Source: Saussurea involucrata (lineage: Eukaryota; Streptophyta; Magnoliopsida; Asterales; Asteraceae). From it: a stretch of DNA of 64,000 bases. Where the stretch lies: assembly GCA_033807775.1 (NCBI GenBank), contig CM066326.1, forward strand, positions 87,334,873-87,398,872. Direction: 5' to 3'. Within the stretch, counting starts at the first letter, position 1. Each line of letters starts with the position of its first letter. This document shows, in pieces, positions 48,235 through 60,098 of the stretch. Under the pieces are notes generated by a model that saw only the letters and a list, made by a program, of their open reading frames with translations, was not told the DNA's origin and did no database searches. The position numbers and the translations under genes are program-made.

Positions 48235-49730
48235 CCTAGAATAATAGTAATAATAATAAAATATAAGAGATAAGAAAATGTATATATATATATATATCTT
48301 ATAATAATAATAGTAATAATAATAGAATATATATATATATATATATTTTATAATAAGTTAATGGGTTAATAATAATAGGGAAATTAATTAAAATACCCTA
48401 AGTTTGACCATGTTTTACTGAAATACCCAAAATCTCTCCCACTTTGCAAAAATACCCTAAAAATCCGCGATGGGAGCCCGCGATCGCGGGCCAGGGACCT
48501 TTCTGACGCTTTTTTAAACTTGCAGGGACCATTTTTGAAAAATGAAATCCCGCGATGGGGTTATTTTTGTGACTTTTCAATTGCAAGGGACCATTTTTGA
48601 AAAATTCCAGGGACCATTTATGAAAATTTTGATATTTTTGGTACTGTTCATCCCATTTCGTCCATTATTACGAATTTAAAATGAAATGTTACACTTTCAA
48701 CCCCTATACTTATTTACTAAATTTACTTTATACCTTTTACTTTCATTATTTTAATTTTACATTTAACACATATAATCGTTTATTAACTAAAATACGTTAA
48801 AAAATACGTTTTAATTTTAACAAATTACACCATTATAATCGTCTCTTCGATACGTTCGAAATGAGCCCAATCTTGAATTTTTTTGGATTTATATATTTTA
48901 ATATATATCATATACAGTTATACACTACATAAAAAAAATATTTTTTATATTTAAAATTTATACTCTTATAGTTAATTATTTAATTTATGGTACATCTCTT
49001 ATTTTTTTTCAATTTTGTTTTACACTCCTATCGCATTAACATAATAATCATATATTAACTAATTCATTAAATCGTTTTAAATTATTATTATTTGAATGTG
49101 TTTATAGATTTCGTCTGAAAAGGTTGGCTGCATGATTCCACTGAAAAAGTAACTGCAATATTCGTCTGCTCTTGAATAAAGGTCTTTCATTAGGCATAAA
49201 ATTAGTCTTTAAGTAGTCAAACATAGCTAATTAATGAGAATTTAGATCAGATTTATATGGTACTATCAAATGCAAGTTTCTATAATATAGATATTGTTCT
49301 ACATTACATGATACCAATTTTTGCATCACATGAATCACTTTCAGACAACAAGAACCAATACCCCAATAATCAAGAAATAAATGCTTGTTCATCCAATAAT
49401 CTCTGTATTAGGATTATCGCAAGTTTCATAAACCTACTTACTAGGTGTTGGAAATATGGGTTTTACTAAACTTTGGACGCATTTAAATTTATATATATGT
49501 GTTATATATAACTAACTTTTAGTAGGTTTATGTTCTTCTATATGAGATCTTCGAAATGATATATAATGTGTCCAAAATAGAGTATGTGTGAAAGAGATAT
49601 CGATACTCAAAGTTGAGTAAATGGATGAAATTAGCAAAAACCAAATGAAGTAAACAGTAAGTCAATCACAATACTTTAACAAAATAAGTTAATACTAAAA
49701 ATAACAATTATTTAATGTTACATAAACAAC

Positions 49731-52700
49731 CTAACGTGGCCCTATTAGACAATGCGCATAAATTGACTCCGCCATATGTCGGCGGAAATTCATTGCCTCA
49801 TCGTCGGTTTCGTTAGGGGGTACCCATATCTCCTCGTTATTTATCAACTTTTGGACATTACGGCATACCCATACACCGCAATCCGCATATAACCCGGTCT
49901 GCTGGGGTACTTGGCCGGCCATCTTTGTGCGAAAGATACTTGACACTTCGCGACGTCTATGATCCCCGATCAATGAAAAGAACGTATATAGTTTGTTTTA
50001 AACGATTGCATCTGCTCTGTCAATTGTTGTTTGCAGAGACCGTCCTTTTCGCTGTCATATAGGGTCATGACCATAGTGTCTAGTTCAAACACTCCAAGCA
50101 GCCAATGTCTGGGATGCAAGCATATGGGGATGTACACCTGAAATATTACAATATATGTCATATATGTTATTAAATAAAATAACAGTAAAACGATTTGCAT
50201 ACCCTATCGAGAAGAGTCCAAGAGGTCCCTTCCGAGCCATTGCATATTTCGATCACGGAGGCGGGACCTTGATGGTCCATCAGTATACACCGAAAGAACA
50301 TAGTGTGCATGATGGTCCACCTCGTGTCTACGCCACGATGTTTTTGCAACAGGCTAACCCAAGAATCGACGTGCTATGCATAAAAAATAGATGGTTAGAC
50401 ATGTAATATAAATATATTTGATTATATATGACTATAATTTAACTTCATACTAACCGTATCGTCTAAGTCAGAGTTCACAGGGTCATCCGCAAGCAATGTT
50501 TCAAAAAACGAGGGGTTGATTTCTAAGCCCCCGTAAGGGGTGAATGTCAAGTTGGGGAGGCGACCAGTCCGGCACATCCTCAATATTTCTGATGCCGGTT
50601 GAGGCTCCGGTGAAGGCACCTTTCCCTTTTTCTTTCCTCCCTTCTTTCCCCCCGCTTTCTTTGCTTGTTTTTTAGCGGGCGGTGGTGTCGTAGATCCTTG
50701 TTGGCCAAACGGGTGACGAAACCATTGTGAAATTTTATGCGACCGCTTTTTAGGGAGCGGGGTCACCTGTGGTGGTGGATCTACAACATCCATCGAGTCA
50801 TCGTCAGGCTCCGAGAAGTGCTCCGAGAAGTGATCCTGGATAATAGGAGACCCCGTCTGAAAATTACGTTACTCAATGTTTTAAGTACAATTTAGGAAAT
50901 GTTCACAATTAAACCAAAACTACCAAAATAACTTACAGTATGCATTTCCGGCCTGTAATAGTCATCGGCCGAACCGCCAAAGATGTTTGTGATTGATGTG
51001 GTGGCGAACGGCGGCGGCATCTGCGAGGTGTATGCCCCCGACATCCCGTCCTGCGTGACATTGATCATTAAAATAGTTACAAAATTAGGATTATCGATAT
51101 ATAACTATAATGGTTACTCAGTGTCACTAACACTCTCCGGGATAGTAGAATATGATGTGGTGGCGAACGGCGGCGGCATCTGCGAGGTGTATGCCCCCGA
51201 CATCCCGGCCTGCGTGACATTGATCATTAAAATAGTTACAAAATTAGGAACAAACATATAACTATAATGGTTACTCAGTGTCACTTACACTCTCCGGGAT
51301 AGTAGAATAGGATGTGGTGGCAAACGGCTTTTCCGACATCCCGACCCTAAGGACCGTCTCGGAAGCATACTGGCTATACTCACGGCCCAGGAAGCCCATA
51401 TCCACGATCACCACCAAGCATACACGGACAACATCGTCGTCGGTTAGGGCACTAAGGCCCTCTTTCATCATGTCCCGGGCTGCCTTCAGCTTCAAACGAG
51501 ATGCTGAAATGCCCCAAACCCTAGGAACGAAGGAGCAGTCTTCTAAGGGAGGAAGGGGGGAGCCTCTCCAAAACGTAGTCCTGTAATTAGACAGAACTCA
51601 CGACGCCCAAAATGCAATTGAGAGCCGAAGAAATCAAAATGCATCTCCTCCGGCTCAGCGTTGGCGCCCTCGACCTCCAACTGTAGAAACATGTGTACTA
51701 GCGTAGGGTCGCCACCAGAGTAAGACACATCCATCCATGGCCCGAACGGTGTCTCTCTATAGATGGTCTCAAGGGTATCCGCGCGATCACCTAATCCCCT
51801 ATAGAGCGCTCCTAATTCCTCGATGTAGGAAACTTTGCACCTTACCGTCAAGTCGATGTTAAAGAAATCCTTCTACATAGTCATTCACAGATGTTATAGT
51901 TAGTGTTATATATAGATGTTGCAGTTTATTTTATTTTATATAGATGTTGCGGTTTATTTTATTTCAACGTATCATATTGTTATATATAGATAAAGTGCGG
52001 TGGTATTTTATTTCAACGTATAATAGTGTTATATATAGATAAAGTGCGGTGGTATTTTATTTCAACGTATAATAGTGTTATATATAGATAAAGTGCGGTT
52101 TATTTTATTTCAACGTATAATAGTGTTATATATAGATAAAGTGCGATGGTATTTTATTTCAACGTATAATAGTGTTATATATAGATAAAGTGCGGTGGTA
52201 TTTTATTTCAACGTATAATAGTGTTATATATAGATAAAATGCGGTTTATTTTATTTCAACGTATAATAGTGTTATATATAGATAAAGTGCGGTGGTATTT
52301 TATTTCAACGTATAATAGTGTTATATATAGATAAAGTGCGGTTTATTTTATTTCAACGTATAATAGTGTTATATATAGATAAAGTGCGGTGGTATTTTAT
52401 TTCAACGTATAATAGTGTTATATATAGATAAAGTGCGGTTTATTTTATTTCAACGTATAATAGTGTTATATATAGATAAAGTGCGGTTTATTTTATTTCA
52501 ACGTATAATAGTGTTATATATAGATAAAAAAAATTGTTAAGAGTGTGTTTTTATAAAAAATTGTTAAGGGTGTGTTTTTATAAAAAAATTGTTAAGGGTG
52601 TGTTTTTATAAAAAAAACACATTTTTAACAATTTTTTTTATAAAAACACACTTTTAACAATTTTTTTTATAAAAAACACTCTTAACAATTTTTATATGAA

Positions 52701-53267
52701 AAAACACACTATAACAACATACACATTATAACATACAAATATCACATTCAAACATAAAACCATAAAACTATAACAATTTTTTTATAAAAACACACTCTTA
52801 ACAATTTTTTATAAAAAACACATTTTTAACAATTTTTTATAAAAACTGTTTTTGTAAAAAAATTAACAATTTTTTTATAAAAACACACATTATAAAAACC
52901 ATAAAACTATAACATTTTTTTATAAAAACACACTCTTAACAATTTTTTATAAAAACACACTGTTTTTATAAAAAATTGTTAAGGGTGTGTTTTTATAAAA
53001 AAATTGTTAAGAGTGTGTTTTTATAAAAAAAAACTCACTCTTAACAATTTTTTTATGAAAAAACACACTATAACAACATACACATTATAACATACAAATA
53101 TCACATTCAAACATAAAATCATACATATCATGTTAAACATACAACATATCCAAACATAAGTTATAAACACTATAACAACCTACAAATCATATATCTTAAC
53201 TTAAAATAACATACAAAAAATAACAAATAACATAAAGAAAACATACCACAGAGGTAATACGAGACAT
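49731..53267 (-). CDS. DUF1985-Ulp1 type cysteine peptidase gene in MULE d, two frame breaks
   Basis: Ulp1 family members cut SUMO or similar isopeptide bonds; the role of transposon-borne versions is unknown. I trace seven exons: 53267-53247 (ATG, MSRITSV), 51872-51289, 51209-51132, 51050-50937, 50856-50455, 50373-50203 and 50137-49731, all with GT-AG borders. DUF1985 lies in exon 2 (GRREFCLITGLRFG, then DDDVVRVCLVV). Exon 5 has a Lys-rich linker (about 50595-50720). Exons 6-7 form the peptidase, with candidate catalytic His in HPRHWLLGV, Asp in TLYDS, Gln in VPQQTG and Cys in DCGVWVC, all present. Exons 2 and 7 each need one extra base to stay in frame; the breaks fall near a C-run (about 51550-51565) and a T-run (about 49975-49980). 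They are either real frameshifts or homopolymer errors. Corrected length would be about 592 aa. Exon 1 and its splice to exon 2 are the least certain. Confidence 0.72.
50983..51330 (-). repeat. Tandem duplication of an exon-intron unit (about 158 bp) in the Ulp1 gene
   Basis: GATGTG starts at 50995, 51154 and 51311, giving periods of 159 and 157. Each unit encodes a (G)MSGAYTSQMPPPFATTS-like peptide; the copy at 51311 is more diverged. The donor after PES is repeated too (GTAAGT or GTTAGT). Confidence 0.85.
51895..52515 (-). repeat. Tandem array of 47-50 bp in intron 1 of the Ulp1 gene
   Basis: About twelve copies of TTTATTTCAACGTATAATAG with TGTTATATATAGATAAAGTG, in two length forms (GCGGTGGTATTT and GCGGTTTATTT) that alternate irregularly. 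Confidence 0.9.
52518..53070. repeat. Cluster of inverted AAAAATTGTTAAGAGTGTG repeats
   Basis: More than ten short copies of ATTGTTAAGGGTGTGTTTTT in both orientations, forming many possible hairpins. Longer direct repeats flank it (about 52690-52760 and 53050-53120, with ACAACATACACATTATAACA). Also inside intron 1. Confidence 0.8.
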
Positions 53268-53487
53268 CTTCACAAAACCCGAACGCGTATTCCACACGAC
53301 AAAATTGAGAGTGTGGGAGAAAATTGAGAGATTTTGATTAAAAATTGAGAGAGTTATTAAAAAAATGAGAGTGGCCGGTTTTTGGTCCCCCCCCCCTTAT
53401 ATAGTGCGGCCGAAGTAACATTTAGGGTTTAGGGTTCGTCAAAGTGATTTTAGGGTTAACCCTGTGCCGACACGTGGCACAGGAACC

Positions 53488-53790
53488 CGCGATCGCGGGG
53501 GTCAAAGAAAGTCAAACGCGGGCAGGGACCAAAAATGCACACGCGGGCATTCTTGAGGGGGGAAAGCTGGACCGCGTGTATTCTTGAGGGACCAACGCGG
53601 GCAAAGTGGGCAAACTTTGGTGACACGTGTAGCCCGCGATCGCGGGGGTCAATGAGTCAAACGCGGGCAGGGACCAAAACTGCACACGCGGGCATTCTTG
53701 AGGGGGAAAGCTGGACCGCGGGCATTCTTGAGGGACCAACGCGGGCAAAGTGGGCAAACTTTGGTGACACGTGGCCTGGAGCCCGCGATC
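53488..53790. repeat. GC-rich tandem duplication in the right arm of MULE d
   Basis: Two copies, about 135 bp each, of a block with CGCGATCGCGGGGGTCAA, ACGCGGGCAGGGACCAAAA and TTCTTGAGGGACCAACGCGG. The frames open across it are by-products. Confidence 0.8.
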
Positions 53791-54059
53791 GCGGGCTCCA
53801 TCGCGGATTTTTGGGGTATTTTTGTAACATGGAAGAGATTTTGGGTATTTCAGTAAAACGTGGTTTGACTTAGGGTATTTTAATTAATTTCCCATAATAA
53901 TAATAATAAAATATATATAATGATTGGATCAATTTTCAATACATTTTGCACCCTTGACTTTTGGATGCAAATAGCAATCCCTATTGATTATTTGAGAATC
54001 TTAAAAAGGTTGATATAAACATTGATAGATACAATCGCTGGCAATTCAAATGGTCCAAT

Positions 54060-54360
54060 CAAGGCCTTTTTTATATAAGTATATAATATTTATATACGGC
54101 AATCCAACAAATAAACTCATACATCTTCCTCATCTTTGGTAAGGTTTGAACCCCTGACCTCCTAGAAGGTGAGGGGCTCTGATACCGCTAGGTCAAATAC
54201 CATTTGGTTCAATCAAAGGGCCTTTGACATAGCGGTATCGAAGCCCTTGGCCTTGTAGTGGTCATGAGTTCAAACCTCATCAAATGTGGGGATGGTGTGT
54301 GAGTTTCTTTGTTCCATTTGTCGTAACCTTTCAAGTCATCTAACATTAAAGTTATTGCAT
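54060..54360. repeat. Two head-to-head SINE-like (tRNA-derived) segments
   Basis: On the minus strand about 54205-54135 has TAGCGGTATCAGAGCCC (A-box like), then GGGGTTCAAACC (B-box like). On the plus strand about 54228-54290 has TAGCGGTATCGAAGCCC, then GAGTTCAAACCTC. They face each other around CAAATACCATTTGGTTC. No 3' tail is clear, so this is a tentative call. Confidence 0.4.
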
Positions 54361-54484
54361 ACTATTTTCGTACCTATTTGCTTGTGTGCGAGTCAAGACC
54401 GACAAAGATTTTGGAAAATAGAAAGGAAAATTCAATAGATTCTAAAATAGGGATTTAAAAGTCAAATTTTCTAAAAAGAATTAG

Positions 54485-55155
54485 ATTTATCTCCAACAGA
54501 TTCTCTATTTTAGAGATTTTAATATCCATTATATTATTAAAATAATCTAAAAATTTATCCTCCCAATACATTTTTTAAAAATATATTTTATAAAGTAATA
54601 TTAACTCAACCCTATTGGTGGGAATGAATAAAAAATTAATTTCTCTCTTCATATACAAAGTTAAGGGACCAAATCCAACAGCTTCCCTAAAATAGAGAAA
54701 ATTGCATTTTTGTTCTCTATATCGCTCCAACAGCTTCTCTATATTGTTCTCTAAAATAGAGAAAACTATATAAAACTCCAAGTTTAGAGAATTCTCTAAA
54801 ATTTGCTAGATGGAGAGATAAATTACTTTTTTATTCATTTCCACAAATATGATTGAGTTATCATTATTATACGTAAATTCTTTTAAAAAAATGTATTGGG
54901 ATGATAAACTTTAGTAATATTTTAATAATATAATGGATGTTGAGTTCTCTAAAATAGAGAATCTATTGGAGTTAAATGTAATTCATTTTATAGATTTTGA
55001 CTTTTAAATCCCTATTTTAGAAAATTTATAGAGAATTTGTTGGAGATGCACTTGATTTTCTCTATTTTAGAGAACCATATAGAGAAGCTGTTGGAGCAAT
55101 CTAGAGAACAAAAGTCCAACATTCTCTATTTTAGAGAAGTTGTTGGAGATGATCT
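54485..55155. mobile_element. Foldback MITE cluster (ATCTCCAACA...TGTTGGAGAT)
   Basis: Inverted segments around TATCTCCAACAGATTCTC, ATTGGAGTTAAATG and TGTTGGAGATG, with many CTCTATTTTAGAGA palindromes. At least two nested foldbacks of the same family. Confidence 0.55.
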
Positions 55156-55239
55156 TAAATGGCCTGATAACCTCTAAATAAAATTCTTAAAACCGTCAAT
55201 TTTTATTTCAGTTATGCTAACCCAATGAGATTTATTATT

Positions 55240-55600
55240 GGGACTTAAATTAAAATATCCAAAGTTTGACTTTGACTTACCAAAGTATCCATTTTTTTCC
55301 AACTTTTGCAAAAATACCCATTTTTTTCCGCGATATATCCCGCGATCGCAGGATAGGGTTCATTTTGAAAATTTTGATCCCGCGATAGCGGGATGAGTTC
55401 CTGCGGCTGCCCCAAATTGATCCCGCTATATTTACAATTCATACCCTATCCCGCGAATGGCAGGAGAGAAATTTTCAAAAACTACCCTATCCCGCGATCG
55501 CGGGATATATCGCGGAAAAAATGGGTATTTTTGCAAAATTGAAAAAAATAGGTATTTTGGTAAGTCAAAGTCAAACTTTGGGTATTTTAATTGTATTCCC
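55240..55600. mobile_element. MULE, member e (361 bp MITE)
   Basis: Perfect 9-bp duplication TTTATTATT (55231-55239 and 55601-55609). Ends GGGACTTAAATTAAAATATC and partner; CCCGCGATCGC motifs in both arms; no cargo. The frames here are by-products of the inverted repeat. Confidence 0.85.
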
Positions 55601-55609
55601 TTTATTATT

Positions 55610-56820
55610 TGTACCTACTTTTATATTTTGACTTCTAATGTGTTTTTGTATAATAAATTTTTATTGCTTTTCATAAAATTTTAATAGTATTTCCTTCATT
55701 ATTTAATTAAATATTATGTCGGGGTTTTAATGATTTTTATGCTTCGGTTTGTTTTATTATAAGTTCATTTTTTATGGATATATTATGTTATAGATTTTAT
55801 TCCTACCAGTATTGTTAATTTTTGGTCTCATAGATGATGAGTTCTTATAAGAACTCTCCATAATAATGATAGGTCATACAAGACAACTTATTTTTTGCTT
55901 ATAAGAACTTTGCATTGGAAATGCTATTAAATATCTTTTGTACGAATGTATTTTGGTCAAATCAGTTATAATTATGACATGACACATTTAAAAAAATCAT
56001 ATCCTAAGAGGAGTTACGGACTCTGTCAGATTAATTTTATTTATCCTATTCATTTTATAAACTTATAAAAGTCATTTCTCGATTATGAATCGTCCATGAT
56101 TTTTACATTGGTCTCACATTTTTTTTACTGATTTTGAGATAATTATTAAAATTGCCCTTTTAAAAAAAATATACAACATAATAATAAGAATAATTAAAAT
56201 ACAACATAATAAAAATAAATATTTAGGAGATAAAGAATTTGCTCAAAATTGAGGCCTAAAAATATGGTTTTTAAAAAATATAAATCAATCAAATTATATT
56301 CCATTTTCATTTTTTGCTTTCAAAATATTTATTATTTGATATTTTATTATTTAATAAAATTACAAAATAGAGTTTCCTTAGCTAAAATTCATGATAAGGT
56401 TGGTTCTAACAACTTTATCTTGCTTTCACATTTTAGATATTTATTATTTCTAAAAAAATTACAAAATAAAGTTGTTTGACTCTCTCTTGAAGTCAAAATT
56501 GAAAGAAAAAAGTCTCATTTGTTTGACTCTCTCTTGCTTTCACATTTTAACTACCCCTTGAATATAAGATGGTTCCATAAAAAAACAAGAGACATTAATT
56601 GACCCTTTTAAGAAAGAAAAACACTCATTTATAAAGGGTGTGTTTGATACATAGTAAAAAGTATACAATTGAACAAATGATATTTATTGTCATTAATTTG
56701 GCACAACAGATAATATGTTAAAAAATAGAACAAGAAAAGATTGTCACATGTTTGACATGACATTAAACTGGAATAATATAAAATTGAAGGACAAAAATAC
56801 AGAACGGTGAAAACATTATT
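55610..56820. other. AT-rich intergenic stretch
   Basis: No conserved coding sequence or clear transposon ends. The short T-rich frames are chance. Confidence 0.5.
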
Positions 56821-56825
56821 GTCTT

Positions 56826-57692
56826 AGGGCTGTTTGGTTGGTTTTTCATTAAGTCCTGTGTAGATATAGATGTTTGTCTGGATTTATCTGTCTGTATAGA
56901 TTGTGATATTTTGCTATTTGTTTATTGTGCTGAACACACGGTCTGAATGTCATAAATGACTATTTTACCCTCATTGTATGTTAAGCACTGATTAACATAA
57001 CACATAATATATATCACATATATGTTAAAACACATTACACATACTGATCTGATGCCTTATCGGTTATCACAGATTCACGATCTTAAAAACAAAAGAACAA
57101 TTATGATTATCATGAATCCTTAAGAACAATGGGGAACGATGGCAAAAGAAAAAAAATCAAAAGAACACAAAGAACAAATATGATTATCATGAATGCTTAA
57201 GAGAAAAAAAAGCAAACGAACATAATGAACAAACCTGCTATCACAAATTCACCATCTTAAAAACAAAAGAACAGATTATCATGAACCCAACAAAACGAAC
57301 CTTCTTGTAATCCTCCCTTCAAAGAACAGATTATCTCGTACTAACCTCAGAAAGCCCCCAATTTCTCCCAAATCGAATGGCATTTTCTTCTGAATTGTTA
57401 ACCCCTAACGCCAATAAAAAGCTGAGAGGAGACGATGAAGAAATGGGGTAGGGTTTTCAATAGGAAGGAGAATGAGCATGAGGAAGACCAAACATTTAAT
57501 TTTTTTTTGGGCTGAGCGAGAAATTTAATGGGAGGGGTATTGAGGGAAATAATGTGTCTGTCTCTATAAAGGCTCCCCTCTAAATCTGAACGAATAAACC
57601 ATTGTCCTTTACATTAAGCCGATACCAAACACTATGATTGAGCTGAACGAATAAGCTGAAGCTTTCATTAAGCCGGTACCAAACAGGCCCTT
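56826..57692. mobile_element. hAT-like element (GGGCTGTTTGG...CCAAACAGGCCC)
   Basis: Left end TTAGGGCTGTTTGGTTGG, right end TACCAAACAGGCCCTTAG. CTGTCTGTATAGATTG and CATTAAGTC-type repeats lie inside. A related left part is at about 29050-29345 in the MYB-CC 5' UTR intron. No ORF. Confidence 0.6.
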
Positions 57693-58607
57693 AGTGTACT
57701 TTGACCTTGCATTGAAAGTATCACGAAAGTCAAAGAAAATCAAATCCCACATTAGAATTCATGACCCGTTCTTCAATATTTAAGTTCCCAGCCATTTTCC
57801 ACGAATACACCAATTTAAAATGACTGTTGTCTTTCAATTGATTAGTCAAAGTCAAAGAAAGGTGGGACTTTATATGACTTCAATTTTCAATGAAATCGTT
57901 TATTTTTTGTTCTAAGAAATAGAGAGGAAGATAGAAATAAAATAGGAAACAAAGGAGGGGGGGGGGGGTTGTTATTAAATTTAATGGGAGGGGTATTGAA
58001 GAGTCGGTATATAAAGGTTGAAGAGAAGCCTTTGAAAACTAAAAGATCGTTTGGCTACACGTCATTTTTAATCCCAATTTTTAATAACATATATTATTTT
58101 TTTGTTTATATGTTGAAACATCAATATGTCAATATCTCATTAACATATCAATCAATCAATTAGCATATATTTATATCAATATGCCGATTTAAGTGATTCA
58201 AGATGTTTTGGAAAGCCAACTCACAAAATTCAATGATCTTAATAAACCGTTTCTACTTTTTAGCAGTTATTGTTAGATTCCGATCCTTACCATGCGACAT
58301 GGACTTCGTTCGTGTTTAGGAATTCAAATTCAGACCAAATTTTTTTTATCTATTTTAAAAGTTTTATGTATGAAAGATATAATTATTTTAAGATTGTTAA
58401 TAAATAAAATGTCTTTATAATAATTTAAGAAGTTACTCGTAAATTTGTAATCTCTTAATATAATTTTTCATAATTTTTGAACATTTAGTTAAAAAAAATT
58501 GCCAATTTTTACGACTTTTGTTCTTTGGCTTCATTTATTATAAATTTGTCTTTTTGATTAATGCATTTTGTAAAAGAAGACATCTTAAAGAAACTCATAA
58601 GCATTAA
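57693..58607. other. Intergenic, no gene seen
   Basis: Contains a G-run (57957-57968) and a 45-bp segment at about 58181-58226 that recurs at about 59790-59835. Nothing else supported. Confidence 0.45.
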
Positions 58608-59152
58608 GAGCATCCGCACACGTCTTGCAAGAGCCCTTGCAAGATGACATTGCATGCCATGTGTCTTGCAAGGCCTTGCAAGACCACCCCCATCTTGCTA
58701 AACTTGCAAGGTCTTTCAACAAATTAAATATATTAAACAAACACATTTTTTAATTTAATTAGTTTGTTTGTTTGTTTAAACATTAATTATTATTAATATG
58801 TTTATTAAATTTAATTCATTTATTAGTTTATTTGAACATTTTTTTAAATATTTTTATTAAAATTTCTTACCCACGCTTTATTTTTAAAAAATGATATTTT
58901 TATGCAATGTTTTTTTATTTAAACTGCTATATTATATTTACACAAAATATAATAAAAGAAAACAAAAGTAAAATTTTAGTTATCTATATTCTATAATTAA
59001 TTTATTAGTTATATTATAATTATCTATATTATTTATATTATAGTTTATTAGTTTAAAAAGAAGTTTGGTCTTGCATGTGTGTGGAAGAAGTTATTGCAAA
59101 GCTGATGTGACACTTGTGAAATGAGTAAGGTCTTGCAGGTGTGTGGATAGTC
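58608..59152. mobile_element. PIF/Harbinger-like MITE (545 bp)
   Basis: GAGCATCCGCACACGTCTTG at the left faces CTTGCAGGTGTGTGGATAGTC at the right. TAA is duplicated (58605-58607 and 59153-59155). CTTGCAAG palindromes sit near the left end; the centre is AT-rich. Confidence 0.72.
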
Positions 59153-59170
59153 TAACTAGTTATCCAATTA

Positions 59171-59460
59171 CAGTATGGGCTGTTTGGCACCTGCTGAATG
59201 GTTTAGTGCAGAATGATTAAGTGATCAAAATGGTTAAGAGGCTTTTATGATATAGTGCAAAATGAAATATGGTTGTTTGGTATTTGTTTAAAATAAAATC
59301 ATGGTGTTGAATGGTTAAGGGTGACCCAAGATGCTAAATCATTCAGGGTTTTGGAACCATTAAGAGACAAACTTTTTTTTGCCAAACAAAATTCACCTCA
59401 GAACGATTCAGAGATTGCCTCTTAATGAAACTATTAAGAGGTAAACAAACAGCTCCTACA
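59171..59460. mobile_element. hAT-like MITE, sister of 31270-31556
   Basis: Ends GGGCTGTTTGGCACC and AAACAGCTCC. The interior is nearly collinear with the copy in the MYB-CC intron. Confidence 0.65.
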
Positions 59461-59551
59461 TGTGTGTATGTTTGTATATAACTACCAAATTAATGGAACA
59501 ACTCAATTTCAAATGATATTTATTTTCAATTCAAGAATGTAAAAAAGGATT

Positions 59552-60098
59552 AGGTGGCGTTTGTTTTGTAAGAGGTGCTGAAGTCTGAAGTCTGATTTTA
59601 TTGAAATCTGATGCAAACTGACATACGTCTGAATATGTATAATTTTCTGTTTTATTCCTCAAAAATTCAACTTAAATATGTCAATTGAAGTGAGCATCGA
59701 TGATCGAAGAACGGAACGGGAAAAAAACAAAAGAAAGATGTTGAATTTGCGAGGTTATGGAGTTTTAATCATATCTCAAACATCGAAGCGCCGATTTAAG
59801 TGATTCAAGATGTTTTGGAAAGCCAACTCACAAATCTACAATATTCGTCTTTTGCATTTTGCAATTGAGGATGCATCTAGGCTAAAACCGACGTTGAAAT
59901 CGAAAGATTGTTGTTTGCCATAAATAAGAGGTAATTAAGTGGTTGGGTTATCACTTACTTATTCAGAGGACATTAAGTGTTAAGAGGCTCTGAAAAGGAA
60001 GAAAAAACAAACAGTCTGAATTATCTTATGTCTGATCGAATCAGACATATGAGACAATTAAGAGCTTATTTTGAAAAAACAAACACCACTTTAGTGTC
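59552..60098. mobile_element. hAT-like MITE with an internal insertion
   Basis: AGGTGGCGTTTGTTTTGTAAG at the left faces AAAACAAACACCACTTTAG at the right; GTCTGAAGTCTGA-type repeats lie inside. About 59695-59900 looks foreign and includes the 45-bp segment shared with 58181. Confidence 0.55.

Larger units (their letters stand above)
48378..53893 (-). mobile_element. MULE, member d (5516 bp), carrying a DUF1985-Ulp1 gene
   Basis: Ends GGGAAATTAATTAAAATACC and partner. The TIR is about 110 bp with CCCGCGATCGCGGG. Flanked by ATAATAATA (48369-48377 and 53894-53902); the site is low-complexity, but the length agrees with the other members. The left arm (about 48680-49110) matches members b and c. 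49440-49640 matches the internal piece of member f. The gene on the minus strand fills 49731-53267. MULEs carrying Ulp1-like genes are known in plants (the Kaonashi group of Arabidopsis and similar elements in melon). Confidence 0.88.

Noticed and set aside
53512..53873. ORFs with repeated LPALVPQEC-like peptides
   Set aside because: They result from the GC-rich tandem duplication in the right arm of MULE d.
54180..54290. Functional tRNA gene
   Set aside because: A- and B-box-like motifs occur but no cloverleaf with an acceptor stem can be drawn; a SINE remnant is likelier.
57957..57968. G-runs (also 12023-12036, 21319-21330, 31596-31606) as G-quadruplexes
   Set aside because: Single homopolymer runs do not give four spaced tracts; they may be partly assembly noise.
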